Below, one piece after another: positions 10,013 through 20,599 of a stretch of 64,000 nucleotides of DNA. The DNA is from Euphorbia lathyris (taxonomy: Eukaryota; Streptophyta; Magnoliopsida; Malpighiales; Euphorbiaceae), in assembly GCF_963576675.1 (NCBI RefSeq), contig NC_088914.1:22733001-22797000 (forward strand). Reading direction: 5' to 3'. Both the position numbers and the translations under genes were made by a program. Position 1 is the first letter of the stretch. Each line of letters begins with the position of its first letter. The notes beneath the pieces were generated by a model. It made no database searches. It had not been told where the DNA came from and saw only the letters and a list, made by a program, of their open reading frames with translations.

Positions 10013-10611
10013 TATAACTAATCAAAAAAATTAAATAAAAAAACTTAAATCTGTCCATCAAGTTCCAACAGCAAGAGGTCTCTCTAAATTCTAATCCCTA
10101 ATTTCTTTCTAAATCTCTCCCTCTTCTCTCTCAAATTTGAATTCCTCTAATCAAAACTCTAACTCCAAATCAGCTTATTCTCTTTTCACTCACTCTCTCT
10201 CCGCCGTGACGTCGTTGTCCCTCACCAGCATACCAGAAGAACGAAGGTTGCTGCTGTTTTTGTGGTTGCTTAATCTATCTGGTTCTTCTCTCTCAATTTG
10301 AATTCGAACTAGAAGAAAGAAGGTTGATGTTTTTGTTAATTTAACCTTTAAATTCTTAATTCTTAATTGTTTGTTAAGTTGTTATTATTATGATTCATGA
10401 AATGAAATATGTGTATGGTTAAATGGTTTACTAATTTTGGTTTTTTTTATTATGCTGCTGTTTGTCTCTTTTTCCTCTGAGTACTTTTTATTTGATGTTC
10501 AATATTTTATTCTAAATTTTGCAATTTAGAAATTAAAGCAATTTTGCAACTTTGATTTCCAATTTAACATCTATAGTTTGATTTCCAATTGTTGAATTTA
10601 TCTATTTAGGC
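10013..10611. other. Leader-like CT-rich sequence, no gene
   Basis: 10070-10330 is rich in CTCTCTC and resembles a plant 5' leader, then AT-rich sequence with intron-like T runs follows. I find no coding exon attached to it. It may be a captured or orphaned 5' end. Confidence 0.3.
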
Positions 10612-11011
10612 TTATTACATCATTTGCCCCGGATTTGTTCAAAAAGTTTGATTGACATCTTGAACTTTCAAACTGTCCCGATAGCCTCCTCAACTTGCAT
10701 AAAATGTTGAATTAGCTTTCTGAATTTGCATAAAATATAATCAATTGATCACTCGGTTGCAAAAAATATAAGTTAAATACGTAAGTATAATTGCACACAT
10801 GCATCTTAAAAAAAAAAAGTAAAATGACCAAGATCGGGTATGTTTCTAATATTAGAGAGGACAAGTTTTATAGTTGAGCAAGTAATAACTTCATTTTTAA
10901 TCTATTTCTGAATTATGTAATAACATTTAAGATGCGTGGAATACATCTTTCACATTTGACTTACTTTTTTGCAACCGAGTGATCAATTGATTATATTTTA
11001 CGTAAGTTCAG
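10612..11011. mobile_element. MITE with right arm cut by a CACTA end
   Basis: AATCAATTGATCACTCGGTTGCA in the left arm (10739 onward) pairs with its complement at about 10970-10995, with AAAATATA/TATATTTTA continuing outward. The right arm stops at 11011, exactly where CACTACAAGAAAA begins. The remaining part of the arm is not found further right. Confidence 0.6.
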
Positions 11012-11330
11012 CACTACAAGAAAAATCAGTATCACCGACAGAATTGACCGAGACAAGTATATTTGTAGGAAATACCGAGGGAATACCGAAACAAAATTTC
11101 CATCGAAATTACTACCAACACATTCTCCTACACAATCCAATAATGTGTCGGTGATATGTGGCGGGATAATTCCTGCTCGGATTACCAACATAATTGGTCG
11201 GTGTTGAATAATGTCAGTGATATCACCGACACATTTATTTTAGTCACCGACGAAAGTGTGTCGGTGAATAAAATAATTTATTTATTAGTTATAATATATA
11301 ATTACCAAAATATTTAATAAAAGAGTTAAA
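11012..11330. mobile_element. Left end of a CACTA element
   Basis: CACTACAAGAAAAATCAG is a typical CACTA terminus. It is followed by repeated ACCGACA / CATTATTGG-type subterminal motifs (11030-11270) such as TCACCGACACA and GTCGGTGA. No matching TTGTAGTG end and no transposase are seen downstream, so the element is truncated. 11331-11849 is AT-rich and otherwise featureless. Confidence 0.65.
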
Positions 11331-11895
11331 GTGCAAAAATACCCTTAACTCCTAACGTTGGCAGCGAAGAACAATTTTACCCCTAATGTCCCGGACTCGA
11401 CCCTCCGACTTCCCTCTGACTTCCCTCGCCTGGACTCGATCCTCCAAGGAGATGCCCCACATCAATATTAATGTCCCATACAATTTTATTTTTTAAAAAT
11501 AACCACTTCATTCTCATAATTTAAATGTTCTATCATAATAAATAACTACTAATAGTTCATAAAAAATATAACTTTGATAAAATCTCAGTAATAATATTAT
11601 AACTGAATAATTTTCGTAGCTATATTTTTTTTTCTTTTTAGTTACAAATAATCGAAGTTCATAGAAATTATATTAATCTTTTCGTATGGCTGACTTGTAT
11701 TTTGTTCTAACAAATGTTTCAATTATAATTTTTGTTGCTAGAAGACTTCATAGTTAGCTATAGGTTGTTTAAGACATATTTCCTTTGAGTTAAGAGTAAA
11801 GATTTTCGTGTGAGTAAGTTATATCCTAATTTTGATCTGATTAACCTAGCCGCCAACGCCCGCCACTCTCCTCACCGGAGCTGCACCTGGCTGCT

Positions 11896-13167
11896 ATGGC
11901 CGATCCCCATCCTCCTCCTTGCGATTACGTAGGAATCGGAGTTCTCTTCAATCCAAACCTGAGATATAATCCTGCAATCGATTCGACCCCTCAAGGTACT
12001 GCGATAGCACCTCCCACTGGAACTGGATCCTACGTCGCTGCTCTTCAGAAGAACACGCCAACCAGGCCTGCTTCCACGGCAACTGTTTCCGATATCGGTG
12101 GAATAAAATCTGTCCGCATCTCTCAGGCGGCATATGACAGACGAATTGCCATGTGTGCTTTCTCGCTGATTGGTCGAATTGTGTTGAACAGAGGAGACGC
12201 ACCATGGAAAGTAGCCGAATTGAAGCAAGCTTTAACAAAGATCTGGGGGATTCAGGAAAATTGGAGATTAATTTCTATAGGGAGAGGATATTATCATGTT
12301 TTCCTAGAATCTCGGGGAGCAAAAAATCTGGTCCTTAGCAAAGGAATTGTCAATGTCAAACCAGGAACCTTTCGTCTCCAACCTTGGGTTTCGGATTTTG
12401 ACCCGTTAGCAGAGAAGACGAGTAACGCACAGGTATAGGTTCGTCTTTATTCACTCCCCTAGGAGTATTGGGATGCACAGATTTTGGATGATATTGCTCA
12501 AGGCATTGGAGGCCTTTTACGGTTCGACAACTCCACTCTAGATGGGGATTTTGGGCATTATGCACGATTACTCCTTGATGTGGATTTGTCAAATGAATTG
12601 CCTGTTAAATTGGGCATCGAGAGGAATGGTAAACAGTTGTGGATAGAGGTTGTTTATGAGAAGTTGCCCAGTTTTTGTAAGGTATGCTCATGTATCGGCC
12701 ACATGGCATACGACTGTAGACGGAACAAAAAACCTATCATGAGGAAAGCTACGGGACATACTGCTGCCAAACCTGTGACCAAGGACACATCAGATACAAT
12801 TGTTCCGATCCAAGAGGCCACGAATCACATCATTACTACTCTGCAACCCAATGATGATCGAGCCCTCCTAAGTCACACATCGGATGCTGTTACTCCTTTG
12901 CCGAGTAGTCCGCAACTCCAAGATGAGGATTTGCTATTCTCTTCCCTTGACAGAGCAGAATCTCCCGGTAATGAAAACATTCATTTACACAACTCCACGT
13001 CAACCCCAACATCATCTGAGAAATCATGGGCTGATCAAATGGATGATGAGGAAGAAGCTTGGAAGATAGTAACCTCGAGGAAGGACAAAAGCAGTGATAA
13101 ACAGAAGGTGAATGCAACCCAAACACGTACAAAACGGGTCAGTAAACTACCTACTAGATTTAAATGA
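11896..13167 (+). pseudogene. LINE ORF1, DUF4283/zinc-knuckle protein, two nonsense codons
   Basis: ATG at 11896 opens a frame that runs to TGA at 13165-13167. It is interrupted only by in-frame TAG at 12436 and TAG at 12460. Between them family conservation expects tryptophans, so both look like TGG-to-TAG changes. The N-terminal part contains the DUF4283 region (about 12150-12420). The C-terminal half contains a complete knuckle CKVCSCIGHMAYDC near 12680. This is the RNA-binding chaperone of plant L1 elements. Its stop overlaps the ORF2 start as ATGA at 13164-13167, an arrangement allowing re-initiation. Confidence 0.8.
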
Positions 13168-13943
13168 ATTTTCTCTATTGGAATTGCAAGGTTATCCTTA
13201 ATTCGGATACACAATGTTACCTTTACAATTTATGCCTCTTGCATAAACCAGATTTATTATGCTTAGCGGAACCTATGGTTTCGTTTCAATCAATATCTGA
13301 CTCTTACTGGAGAAGATTTGGCATGTCTTTTGTCGCTTCAAATCAAAAAGATCAGCCAACATTATGGATTTTGGTTTCAAGTTACTTCAATGCACATATC
13401 TCAGTTAGTTTATGTCATGAGCAATTTGTCCTCTTAAATTTTTTGATTCATGGTGTTCCGCAACATATATGTATCGTCTATGGGAGTGTCTGGGCTAATA
13501 GAAGATGTGATATGTTCAATTGTATTTTAGAGCAGCGGGCTAGACTTATGGGCAACTGGGCTGTCTTGGGAGATTTCAATGTTATTCTTGGTTCACATGA
13601 AAAAACGGGTAGAGCTCCAGCTGGACAACGATGCCGGGAATTCCGCACTTTTATTGATGATGGGGACTTTATTGATAGTCCTGTAACTGGTATGTTCTAT
13701 ACCTGGAGCAATGGGAGAACCGGTTCTGCCAGAGTGGAGAGTCGCCTTGATAGAGTGTTAATTTCATCAGATTTCTCAGATTATTGGGGCTCACACAGTA
13801 CTTTTGTCTTAACACACCACCATTCGGACCACTGTCCCTTGTTTTTTCGATGTTCCAATGTCCCACCTCCTTTCTCAAGGTTTTGTTTTCAGGCCATGTG
13901 GGTATCGCATCCCGGACTTCATACTGTCATTTCTGATTTTTAG
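13164..13943 (+). pseudogene. LINE ORF2 endonuclease domain (broken)
   Basis: The frame begins with ATG overlapping the ORF1 stop. It shows the apurinic-type endonuclease landmarks: YWNC near the start, LCLAEP with the catalytic Glu, GDFNVILG, and HHSDHCPLFF near the end. It makes the target nick for target-primed reverse transcription. A TAG at 13941-13943 ends it where the linker to the RT should continue. Frameshifts follow at 13950-14060. Confidence 0.8.
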
Positions 13944-14059
13944 AACGCCTCACATCCGTGTTTGCCACCTATACAATTGTTAGGTCTGAAGCTTCGTCTT
14001 CTGCAGCCAATTAAATAACCTCATTAAATAGCAAATGGAACCGTGAAGTCTTTGGACAC

Positions 14060-15665
14060 TTGGATGTGTCTATTGAGAATGCGGAAGCCTCATTAAATAG
14101 CATTCAAGTTGAGATTTCTGATCATGGTTTAATAGATGTTTTGCATAAACAGGAGCTGGATGCTCATGCGCTGCTTGAATCTGCTTTGCATAGAAAGGAG
14201 ATCCATCTTCGTGAGAAAAGCAGAATTAAGTGGCTCAAGATGGGGATCGCAACAGCTCATTCTTCCACAGAGTTTCCTCTGCGAGAAAGGCTACTGCATG
14301 TATCACGGTAATGCAGGTGAATGGTGAGATGGTGACTGACCCAAGACCAATTGCTGCGCATGTCACATATTTTTATGAGAATTTGTTCAGGGATATCCCT
14401 GGAAATTAACAGGATTTTACACCAGTTTTTCAGGTTATCCCGCGTTTAGTCACTGACGAGGATAATAATACTCTTGTTCACTGTCCTGATAGAATGGAGA
14501 TTAAGAATGCGGTTTTCGCGATGGATAGGACCAGTGCTCCTGGACCAGATGGGTTCACGGGATGTTTTTATCAGGAATTTTGGGAGATAATTGAAAAGGA
14601 TGTTTGCGCAATGGTTGACTATTTCTTCCTCACTGGTACCCTGCTACCTGGTATAAATTCGAGTATTATGGTCCTTTTGCCTAAAGTTTAGAATGCTCTT
14701 TCTATTGATCAGTATCGTCCTATTGCAATGAGCAATTTTTGTTACAAACTAATTGCCAAGATTTTGGCGGACAAGCTAGCTAGGATTGCGGGATCGACTG
14801 TCTCTAACAATCAATTTGGTTTTATCCTGGGGCGCAGCATACACCAATGCATTGCTCTTGCCTCTGAAGGCACTAATTTGTTAAAGAAGCATGGTTTTGG
14901 CGGATCCATGGCAATGAAAGTGGACATTCGGAAAGCTTTTGACACCCTCAATTGGAAGTTTATAATGAATGTTTTAGATGCCTTTGGTTTTTGTGTGCAA
15001 TTTAGAGATTGGATTTTGAGCATTTTGTCTGCAGCTAGAGTCTCTATTTTGACTAGTAGTATCAGTACTGGTTACTTTCAGTGCTCTCGAGGGGTCCGAC
15101 AAGGGGACCCGCTCTCGCCCGTCTTGTTTGGAATTGCTGAGTCTCCATTTGGTTGATACTGGCAGGTTATGTCCTATGAGATACACGCAGAGCAACTACT
15201 TTCCCACACATATTCTCTATGCAGATGACATTCTCTTATTTTGTGCGGCTTCCACTGCCAACATCCGCACCATTCATGAAGCGTTTGAGCTATACGGTTC
15301 TATGTCTGGGCAACACATTAATTGGAATAAATCAGAATTTTTTTTTCAGCTCTACCATTGCAAGCAGGCGCTCTTCCACGCTAGCTGGCAGTCTTGGAAT
15401 AACAATCGGCACGGTTCCTTTTAAGTACTTGGGGGTTCCGTTATTTTGGGGAAGTCCTAGGACTCGTGTTCTACGCAGCTTGATGGATAAAGTACTATCC
15501 AGTTTTGCCCGATGGAAAGGCCGATGTCTCTCAATGGCTGGGAGAGTTGCTCTAGTTAAATCTGTCATAACAGGGGCATTTATACACTCTTTCATTTTGT
15601 ACAAATGGCCCGTTTCGCTCCTATCTTGTATGAAACGCAACATACGTAATTTTATCTGGACCGGT
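14060..15665 (+). pseudogene. LINE ORF2 reverse transcriptase region (broken)
   Basis: Pieces in three frames carry the plant L1 RT signature: SAPGPDGFTGCFYQEFW (14530), QYRPIAMSNFCYKLIAKIL (14710), GRSIHQC, KVDIRKAFDTLNW (14920), GVRQGDPLSPVLF (15090) and the active site YADDILLF (15213). Then follow KYLGVPLF and WKGRCLSMAGRVALVKSV. A TAG at 14689 and frameshifts near 14310, 15130 and 15340 break it. It stops at 15665 where the LTR has inserted, so zinc-binding and RNase H parts are absent. Confidence 0.85.
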
Positions 15666-16589
15666 TGATAGGGGTCAAAAACCCCTATCTTTGGGTACGG
15701 TTTTTGGACGGTTTTTAGCGTTATTTCATGAATAAGCAAGCAATTCTCGCATTTATATGCTTTTGTGTGAGTTAGTTAGAAATTAGAGATGCTTTATTTA
15801 CTTTTCGTTGTTTAGGCTCGTTTTCTGGTTATTTTAGGCAAATATGGCCAAAATAGCATGTACGTTAAATTTCCACTATCTTTTATAGCTAATTGATCCG
15901 CCAAAAGTCGGACCAAACGGAGTGTTTACTCAAAATGAGCTATTGGCGGGTCAATTTAGACTCGGAACTAATGTTATTTGGAGTTTTCGTGCATGTGCAT
16001 GCTAAAACAGGAACGAGTTCGTGTGAAAGTTGCGTTTCGGGACATCCAGCAGTCGCGCAAGGCGTTCTGGGCAATCCCGCTCGTCGAAATGGCCTTTTGG
16101 GGCCGGATCGGCGAGCTGGCACTGCCAGCCCGTCGAGCAGGCCTTTAAGGGGCCATCTCGGGCGAGCTGGAGGCCAGCTCGGGACGAGCTGCTGATAGGG
16201 GTCAAAAACCCCTATCTTTGGGTACGGTTTTAGAACGGTTTTTAGCGTTATTTAGTTAATAAGCGAGCAATTCTCGCATTTAAATGCTTTTGTGTGAGTT
16301 AGTTAGAAATTTGAAATTTTTTATTTGCTTTTCGCTGTTTAGGCTCATTTTGTGATCAATTTAGGCAAATACGGCCAAATTGGCATGCATATAATAATTC
16401 CGTTATCTTTTGAAGCTAATTGATACGTCAAAAGTCACACCAAACGAAGCATTTGCTCAAATAAGCGATTGGCGGGTCAATTTAGCCTTTGGACTAATGT
16501 TATCTGGAGTTTTGTGCATGCACAAGGATAAATCCGGGCGAAGAACACGTTGATTGGCGTTCGGTAAACACGCGGAGGCGTATCGGGCG

Positions 16590-16760
16590 AGACAGCTCGC
16601 CGAGTAGGCAATGCCTGCTCGCCGAGCAGGCCCCTGGAGGCCTGCTCGCCGAGTAGGCCCCTAGAGGCCTGCTCGCCGAGCAGGCCGGCAGATGGCTGCT
16701 CGCGACGAGCAGCGCCTGCTCGCCGAGCAGCAGTGTCTGCTCGGCGAGCAGGCCTGCGGG
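16590..16760. repeat. GC-rich palindromic repeats in the solo LTR
   Basis: CCTGCTCGCCGAGCAGGC and variants occur at least six times, each nearly self-complementary. The equivalent stretch in the outer LTR (about 16070-16190) has related but fewer GGCGAGCTGG/CCAGCTCG motifs. RNA from this U3 region would form stacked hairpins. Confidence 0.75.
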
Positions 16761-16868
16761 AATTGGTCAAAAAGACCAATTCCGCCCCCACGACGCCACG
16801 ATGGACCCCACGACTTCCTACCTGCATAAGGACACGAAATAGGTCAAGAAAAGGGGCTGAGCCGCGTC

Positions 16869-16877
16869 TATAAATAG
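16869..16877 (+). promoter_or_regulatory. LTR TATA box (solo LTR)
   Basis: TATAAATAG in the context CGTCTATAAATAGGAT marks the LTR promoter. The same box occurs at 17949-17957 in the outer LTR. Confidence 0.7.
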
Positions 16878-17948
16878 GATTTTTCCAATGTAAATTAAAC
16901 ATCTTTCATCTTTGTAATTTTCTTAGCTTTTCATCTTGAGAAATCCTCTCCACCTCCTCCATATCCTTCAAACCTCTATTGAAGACACCTCCGAAGCTCC
17001 GTTCACCGAGGATTGCTCAAGCTCCATCCTTAAGTCCTAGGAAGACGCCTGCATTGGTAGACAGGTTCCCTGAAAGGGATTTTTCTTCTTTTATATTCTG
17101 TCTAGCCTCTGATACATGTTATGAATCCTAGGCTCATTGTAACTTCGTGACAATACTTTCATCTTTGATATATATTATAGTTCTTGTTCATTCAATTATT
17201 TTAATGCTTTAATCTTTGTCTTACGCTTTGTCTGATTGGTTTAACTCATTCGATAATCCCAAAATCAAGTTGGCACATATTGCGAGCTGAATCTGACCTA
17301 GTCAGTGCCTATAGGATTGACGACCCTATAGAAGATTAAGCCCAAATTGCTGAGCCTTAGAGCTAGTTTCGGCCTTACAAGGGAATCACGAACTAGGGAC
17401 TTTAGGAGGATAGGCCGGGTTAATCGCCTCGGACACAAGTGACTTAGGTTTTAATTCAATTTCTTAAACAATCTATTTCCATTATCATCGTATCCCTTCA
17501 TGTTCCTTCGGATAATTGCATTGGTAAAAGATCACTTAGGAGTAGTTTAACTTAATTAGGGGTAGAGTAACTTAATTAGGCGTAGAATAACTTAGTTAGA
17601 ATCATATAACTTAGCTAGGAATAGTATAATTCAACCTAGGAGTAGATTAACTTAGAAAAACCAACTCAAAACCCCCCTAAGCCTAGATAACACCTGAAAC
17701 CAAGTAACTCGATACTTGCAGAAATAAATCCTGTGGACGATAACCTGGACTTAACCAGAATTTCATTACTTGATAACGACGGGGTACACTTATCCCTTAG
17801 TGAGTCTTCTTCACCGAAGGCGCATCAGCTGCCCTGCGAGAATCAGTCAAAAGACTGATTCCCGGCCCCATGAAGACACGATCAACCCCACGAGTTTCCA
17901 CCTGCAAAAGGATACGAATTAGGTCAGAAAGAGGGCCCGAACCGCGTC

Positions 17949-17957
17949 TATAAATAG
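17949..17957 (+). promoter_or_regulatory. LTR TATA box (outer LTR)
   Basis: TATAAATAG in the context CGTCTATAAATAGGAA. It is the only TATA box for the gag frame downstream. Confidence 0.7.
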
Positions 17958-18924
17958 GAATTTCCAATTGTAAATTAGATATCTTTCATTCTTGTAATTT
18001 TCTTAGCTTTCCCCTTTGAAAAATCCTCTCCACCTCCTCCATCTCCTTCAACCTCCATTGAAGAACTTCCGAAGCTCCATCCAGCGAGGATTGTTCAAGG
18101 TCCATCCTTAAGACCTAGGAAGCCGGCTGCAGGGTAGACAGGTTCCCTGAAAGGGATTTTCTTATCACCTTTTATCTTACCATGTTTGTACCTTTTGATA
18201 CAGTCTATAAATCATGGGCTAATTGTATCCCGTGACAATATTCTTCGCCTTTAATAATATTTTAGCTCTTGTTTTGTTCTATGATTCATTTATTTAATCT
18301 TTGTTTACGCTTTATTCAATTGGTTTAACTCATTCAAAAGCCCCAAAATCTAGTAGGCACATATTGTGAGCTGAATCTGACCTAGTCAGAGCCTAGGAGA
18401 TTGACGACCTCTTAGTTGATTAAGCCCAAATCGATGAGCTTTAGACCTAGTTTCGGCCCTACAAGGGAATCACGCACTAGAGACTTCAGGAGGGTAAGTA
18501 GGGTTAATCGCCTTGAATACAAGTGACTTAGATTAGGTTTTTAATCTATTGACCTAATAACCTATCTCCATTATTATCGTTCATACCATGTTCCTTCGGG
18601 TAATTGCATTAGTGAAAGATCACCTAGGGGTAGTTTAACTTAATTAGGAGTAGAATAACTTAATTAGGAATAACTTAGTTCGAATTAGTATAACTTAGCT
18701 AGGAGTAGGATAATTCAACTAGGAGTAGATTAACTTAATCAAAACAAACTCAAAACCCACACAGCCTAGATAACACCTGAGACCAAGTAGCTCGATACTT
18801 GCAGGAATAAATCCTGTGGATTCGATACCTGGACTTTCCAGATTTTATTACTTGATAATGACGGGGTACACTTATCCCTTAGTGAGCCTTGCGGTACCGA
18901 ACGCCGTGAGGCGCATCAAATTTT

Positions 18925-18942
18925 TGGCGTCGTTGCCGGGGA
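18925..18942 (+). other. Primer binding site, Tat/Athila type
   Basis: TGGCGTCGTTGCCGGGGA, a few bases after the LTR end, matches the TGGCGCCGTTGCCGGGGA primer site of plant Tat/Athila elements with one C-to-T difference. Confidence 0.8.
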
Positions 18943-19023
18943 TTTATTTCTTCTGCAATATCGAACCAAAGGTCGATTTGTTAGTTCCGGCATTCTTTTG
19001 TGAATATTCTTTGTTTATATCGT

Positions 19024-19170
19024 TTATACCTGTTTATACAAATACTTGTTTGTATTTATACTTGTTCATATTTATACTTGTTTAAATTTATACTTGTTTA
19101 TACAAATACTTGTCTATATTTATACTTGTTCATATTTATACTTGTTTATACAAATACTTGTTTATGTGCG
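19024..19170. repeat. Tandem 16-bp repeat in the gag leader
   Basis: About nine units of the type TATTTATACTTGTTCA and TACAAATACTTGTTTA run head to tail between the primer site and gag. The overlapping open frames in this stretch are translations of the repeat and are not genes. Confidence 0.8.
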
Positions 19171-19501
19171 ATTCCGTTGTAGATATTCATTGTTTATATC
19201 ATATATACCTGCCAATATTTTATACTTGTCTAAACTTGTTTATATATTATCATATACGTGTTCACATGTTACATAAAGAAGGTTGTACATTCTCAATCTT
19301 TGTATATACGCCATACGAACGTGGCATGTTGTCGTGTAAAGATTTGTATTACTTGTTTCGCCAAAAACAGGTTAAAGTACTCATGTAAGATTATATAACA
19401 TTGTACGATAATACTGTATGATAAACTCGTATATTCGGTAGTCATACTTTCCTTCTTTAAGGAAAACATTTTTATTTTTATTTATCTTTTCTTTTCAGCA
19501 T

Positions 19502-20599
19502 ATGCATACTCGATCAGCGGAAATACCGTGTGTCCCTCTTAACCTTGAACTTGAACGTACTCTTCACAGGAGCAAGCAAAACAGGACTATCAAGCCAGAC
19601 GAAATCATTGAACCTATCAAGATGGCTGAGACCAACAATAACAAGAACAATGAGAACATTGAACCGGAAGCTGACACCCGCTCAATGAGCGAGATTTTAG
19701 CACCGCACCGACACCAACACCTGTCCGGGATCGTTGCCCCAAACATTTCAGCCAACACTTATGAAATCAAGTCAGGCATAATTCACTTGATTCAACAAAC
19801 GGGACTGTTTGGAGGAGAAGCACATGAGAGCCCGAATGATCATCTGGATCGCTTCCTAATGTGCGCAGACACTGCGAGAACAAATAGGGTTCCCCAAGAT
19901 ACTGCCAGGCTGAAGCTATTTCCGTTTTCACTAACTGGGCAAGCTCTGGAATGGCTGAGAACACTAGAGCCCGGGTTAATCACCACATGGGCAGGATTGG
20001 AGAAGGAGTTTTTGTCCTACTACTTTCCTCCCTCGAAGATAGTGATGCTGAGGGGTGAAATCACTTCATTCCACCAACCCGAGCACGAAGCGCTCCACAC
20101 ATCTTGGACTCGATTCAGAAAAATGCTACGTATGTGCCCTCATCATGACATACCTAAACATCAATTGGTGAGCGTCTTCTATCATGGCTTGACGCCCACT
20201 AACCGGGCTACTGTGGACTCCGCCCAGTTGCACAACTTCAGCAATGGTCGTGGTAAATTTGTTGATGATTACTCAAATTTGAAAGCTTTTAGGTGCACAG
20301 TTTACTATCATGTTAATGAGGGTAAGATAGAGCCAAGAGCCAAGAAGGGAGTGTTCGTAGGCTATGGATATGGAGTTAAAGGCTTCAGGATCTGGTCTCC
20401 ATCAGAGAAAAGGGTCATTTTGAGCAAAAATGTAGTCTTTGACGAAAAATCTGTGCTTAGACCTATTGTAAAGCCTACAACTGCAACAGAAACTGATAAC
20501 ATTGATAAACAGGTGGAGTTTCAGGTCATACAGAGTGAGAGTGGATTGAAGGAACAAGAGTTAGAAGTAGAAATAGAGCTACCAGAATCTACACCATGA
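19502..20599 (+). CDS. Chimeric frame: gypsy gag fused to copia integrase C-terminus
   Basis: ATG at 19502 opens a 365-residue frame. Residues 1-240 are a Ty3/gypsy gag with the Retrotrans_gag core: IKSGIIHLIQQTGLFGG, DHLDRFL, GQALEWLRTL, FLSYYFPPSK, and ending TPTNRATVDS. From about residue 254 the sequence is copia: VDDYSNLKAF, then the integrase C-terminal GKGY-type block (KKGVFVGYG, GFRIWSPSEKRVILSKNVVF). The fusion lies at about 20222-20264 and keeps the frame. TGA at 20597 ends it within the linker before copia RT. The gag zinc knuckle, both proteases, gypsy pol and most of the copia integrase are missing, so it is a recombinant remnant. Confidence 0.8.
   Translation: MHTRSAEIPCVPLNLELERTLHRSKQNRTIKPDEIIEPIKMAETNNNKNNENIEPEADTRSMSEILAPHRHQHLSGIVAPNISANTYEIKSGIIHLIQQTGLFGGEAHESPNDHLDRFLMCADTARTNRVPQDTARLKLFPFSLTGQALEWLRTLEPGLITTWAGLEKEFLSYYFPPSKIVMLRGEITSFHQPEHEALHTSWTRFRKMLRMCPHHDIPKHQLVSVFYHGLTPTNRATVDSAQLHNFSNGRGKFVDDYSNLKAFRCTVYYHVNEGKIEPRAKKGVFVGYGYGVKGFRIWSPSEKRVILSKNVVFDEKSVLRPIVKPTTATETDNIDKQVEFQVIQSESGLKEQELEVEIELPESTP

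Larger units (their letters stand above)
11850..15665 (+). mobile_element. L1-type LINE, decayed, 3' end removed by LTR insertion
   Basis: Order is ORF1 (DUF4283-type RNA-binding domain and zinc knuckle), then endonuclease, then reverse transcriptase. All are in one direction with stop codons and frameshifts. The sequence breaks off at 15665 inside the post-RT region, where an LTR starting TGATAGGGG begins. The rest of the LINE is not in the window. Confidence 0.85.
16193..17827 (+). mobile_element. Nested solo LTR of the same family, TSD GCTGC
   Basis: It begins TGATAGGGGTCAAAAACCCC and ends GAAGGCGCATCA, 1635 bases, inside the related LTR. GCTGC is duplicated at 16188-16192 and 17828-17832, a normal 5-bp target duplication. 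No internal region accompanies it, so an insertion followed by LTR-LTR recombination is the simplest history. Confidence 0.9.
15666..18918 (+). mobile_element. 5' LTR of a Ty3/gypsy (Tat/Athila-like) element, split by a solo LTR
   Basis: It starts TGATAGGGG and ends GGCGCATCA directly before the primer site. Excluding the nested copy (16193-17827) and one target repeat, it is about 1.61 kb. Its halves (15666-16192 and 17828-18918) align with the two parts of the nested LTR, for example CGTCTATAAATAGGA and CTGAAAGGGATTTT. No coding capacity. It inserted into the LINE RT gene. Confidence 0.85.

Noticed and set aside
15893..16233. Open frames of 60-100 codons on both strands around 16.0-16.2 kb
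   Set aside because: They lie within an LTR and arise from GC-rich palindromic motifs; no similarity to a protein family is visible.
19000..19388. Tyr/Leu-rich frames in the gag leader
   Set aside because: They translate the 16-bp TATTTATACTTGTT repeat and shift with the repeat; no domain is visible.
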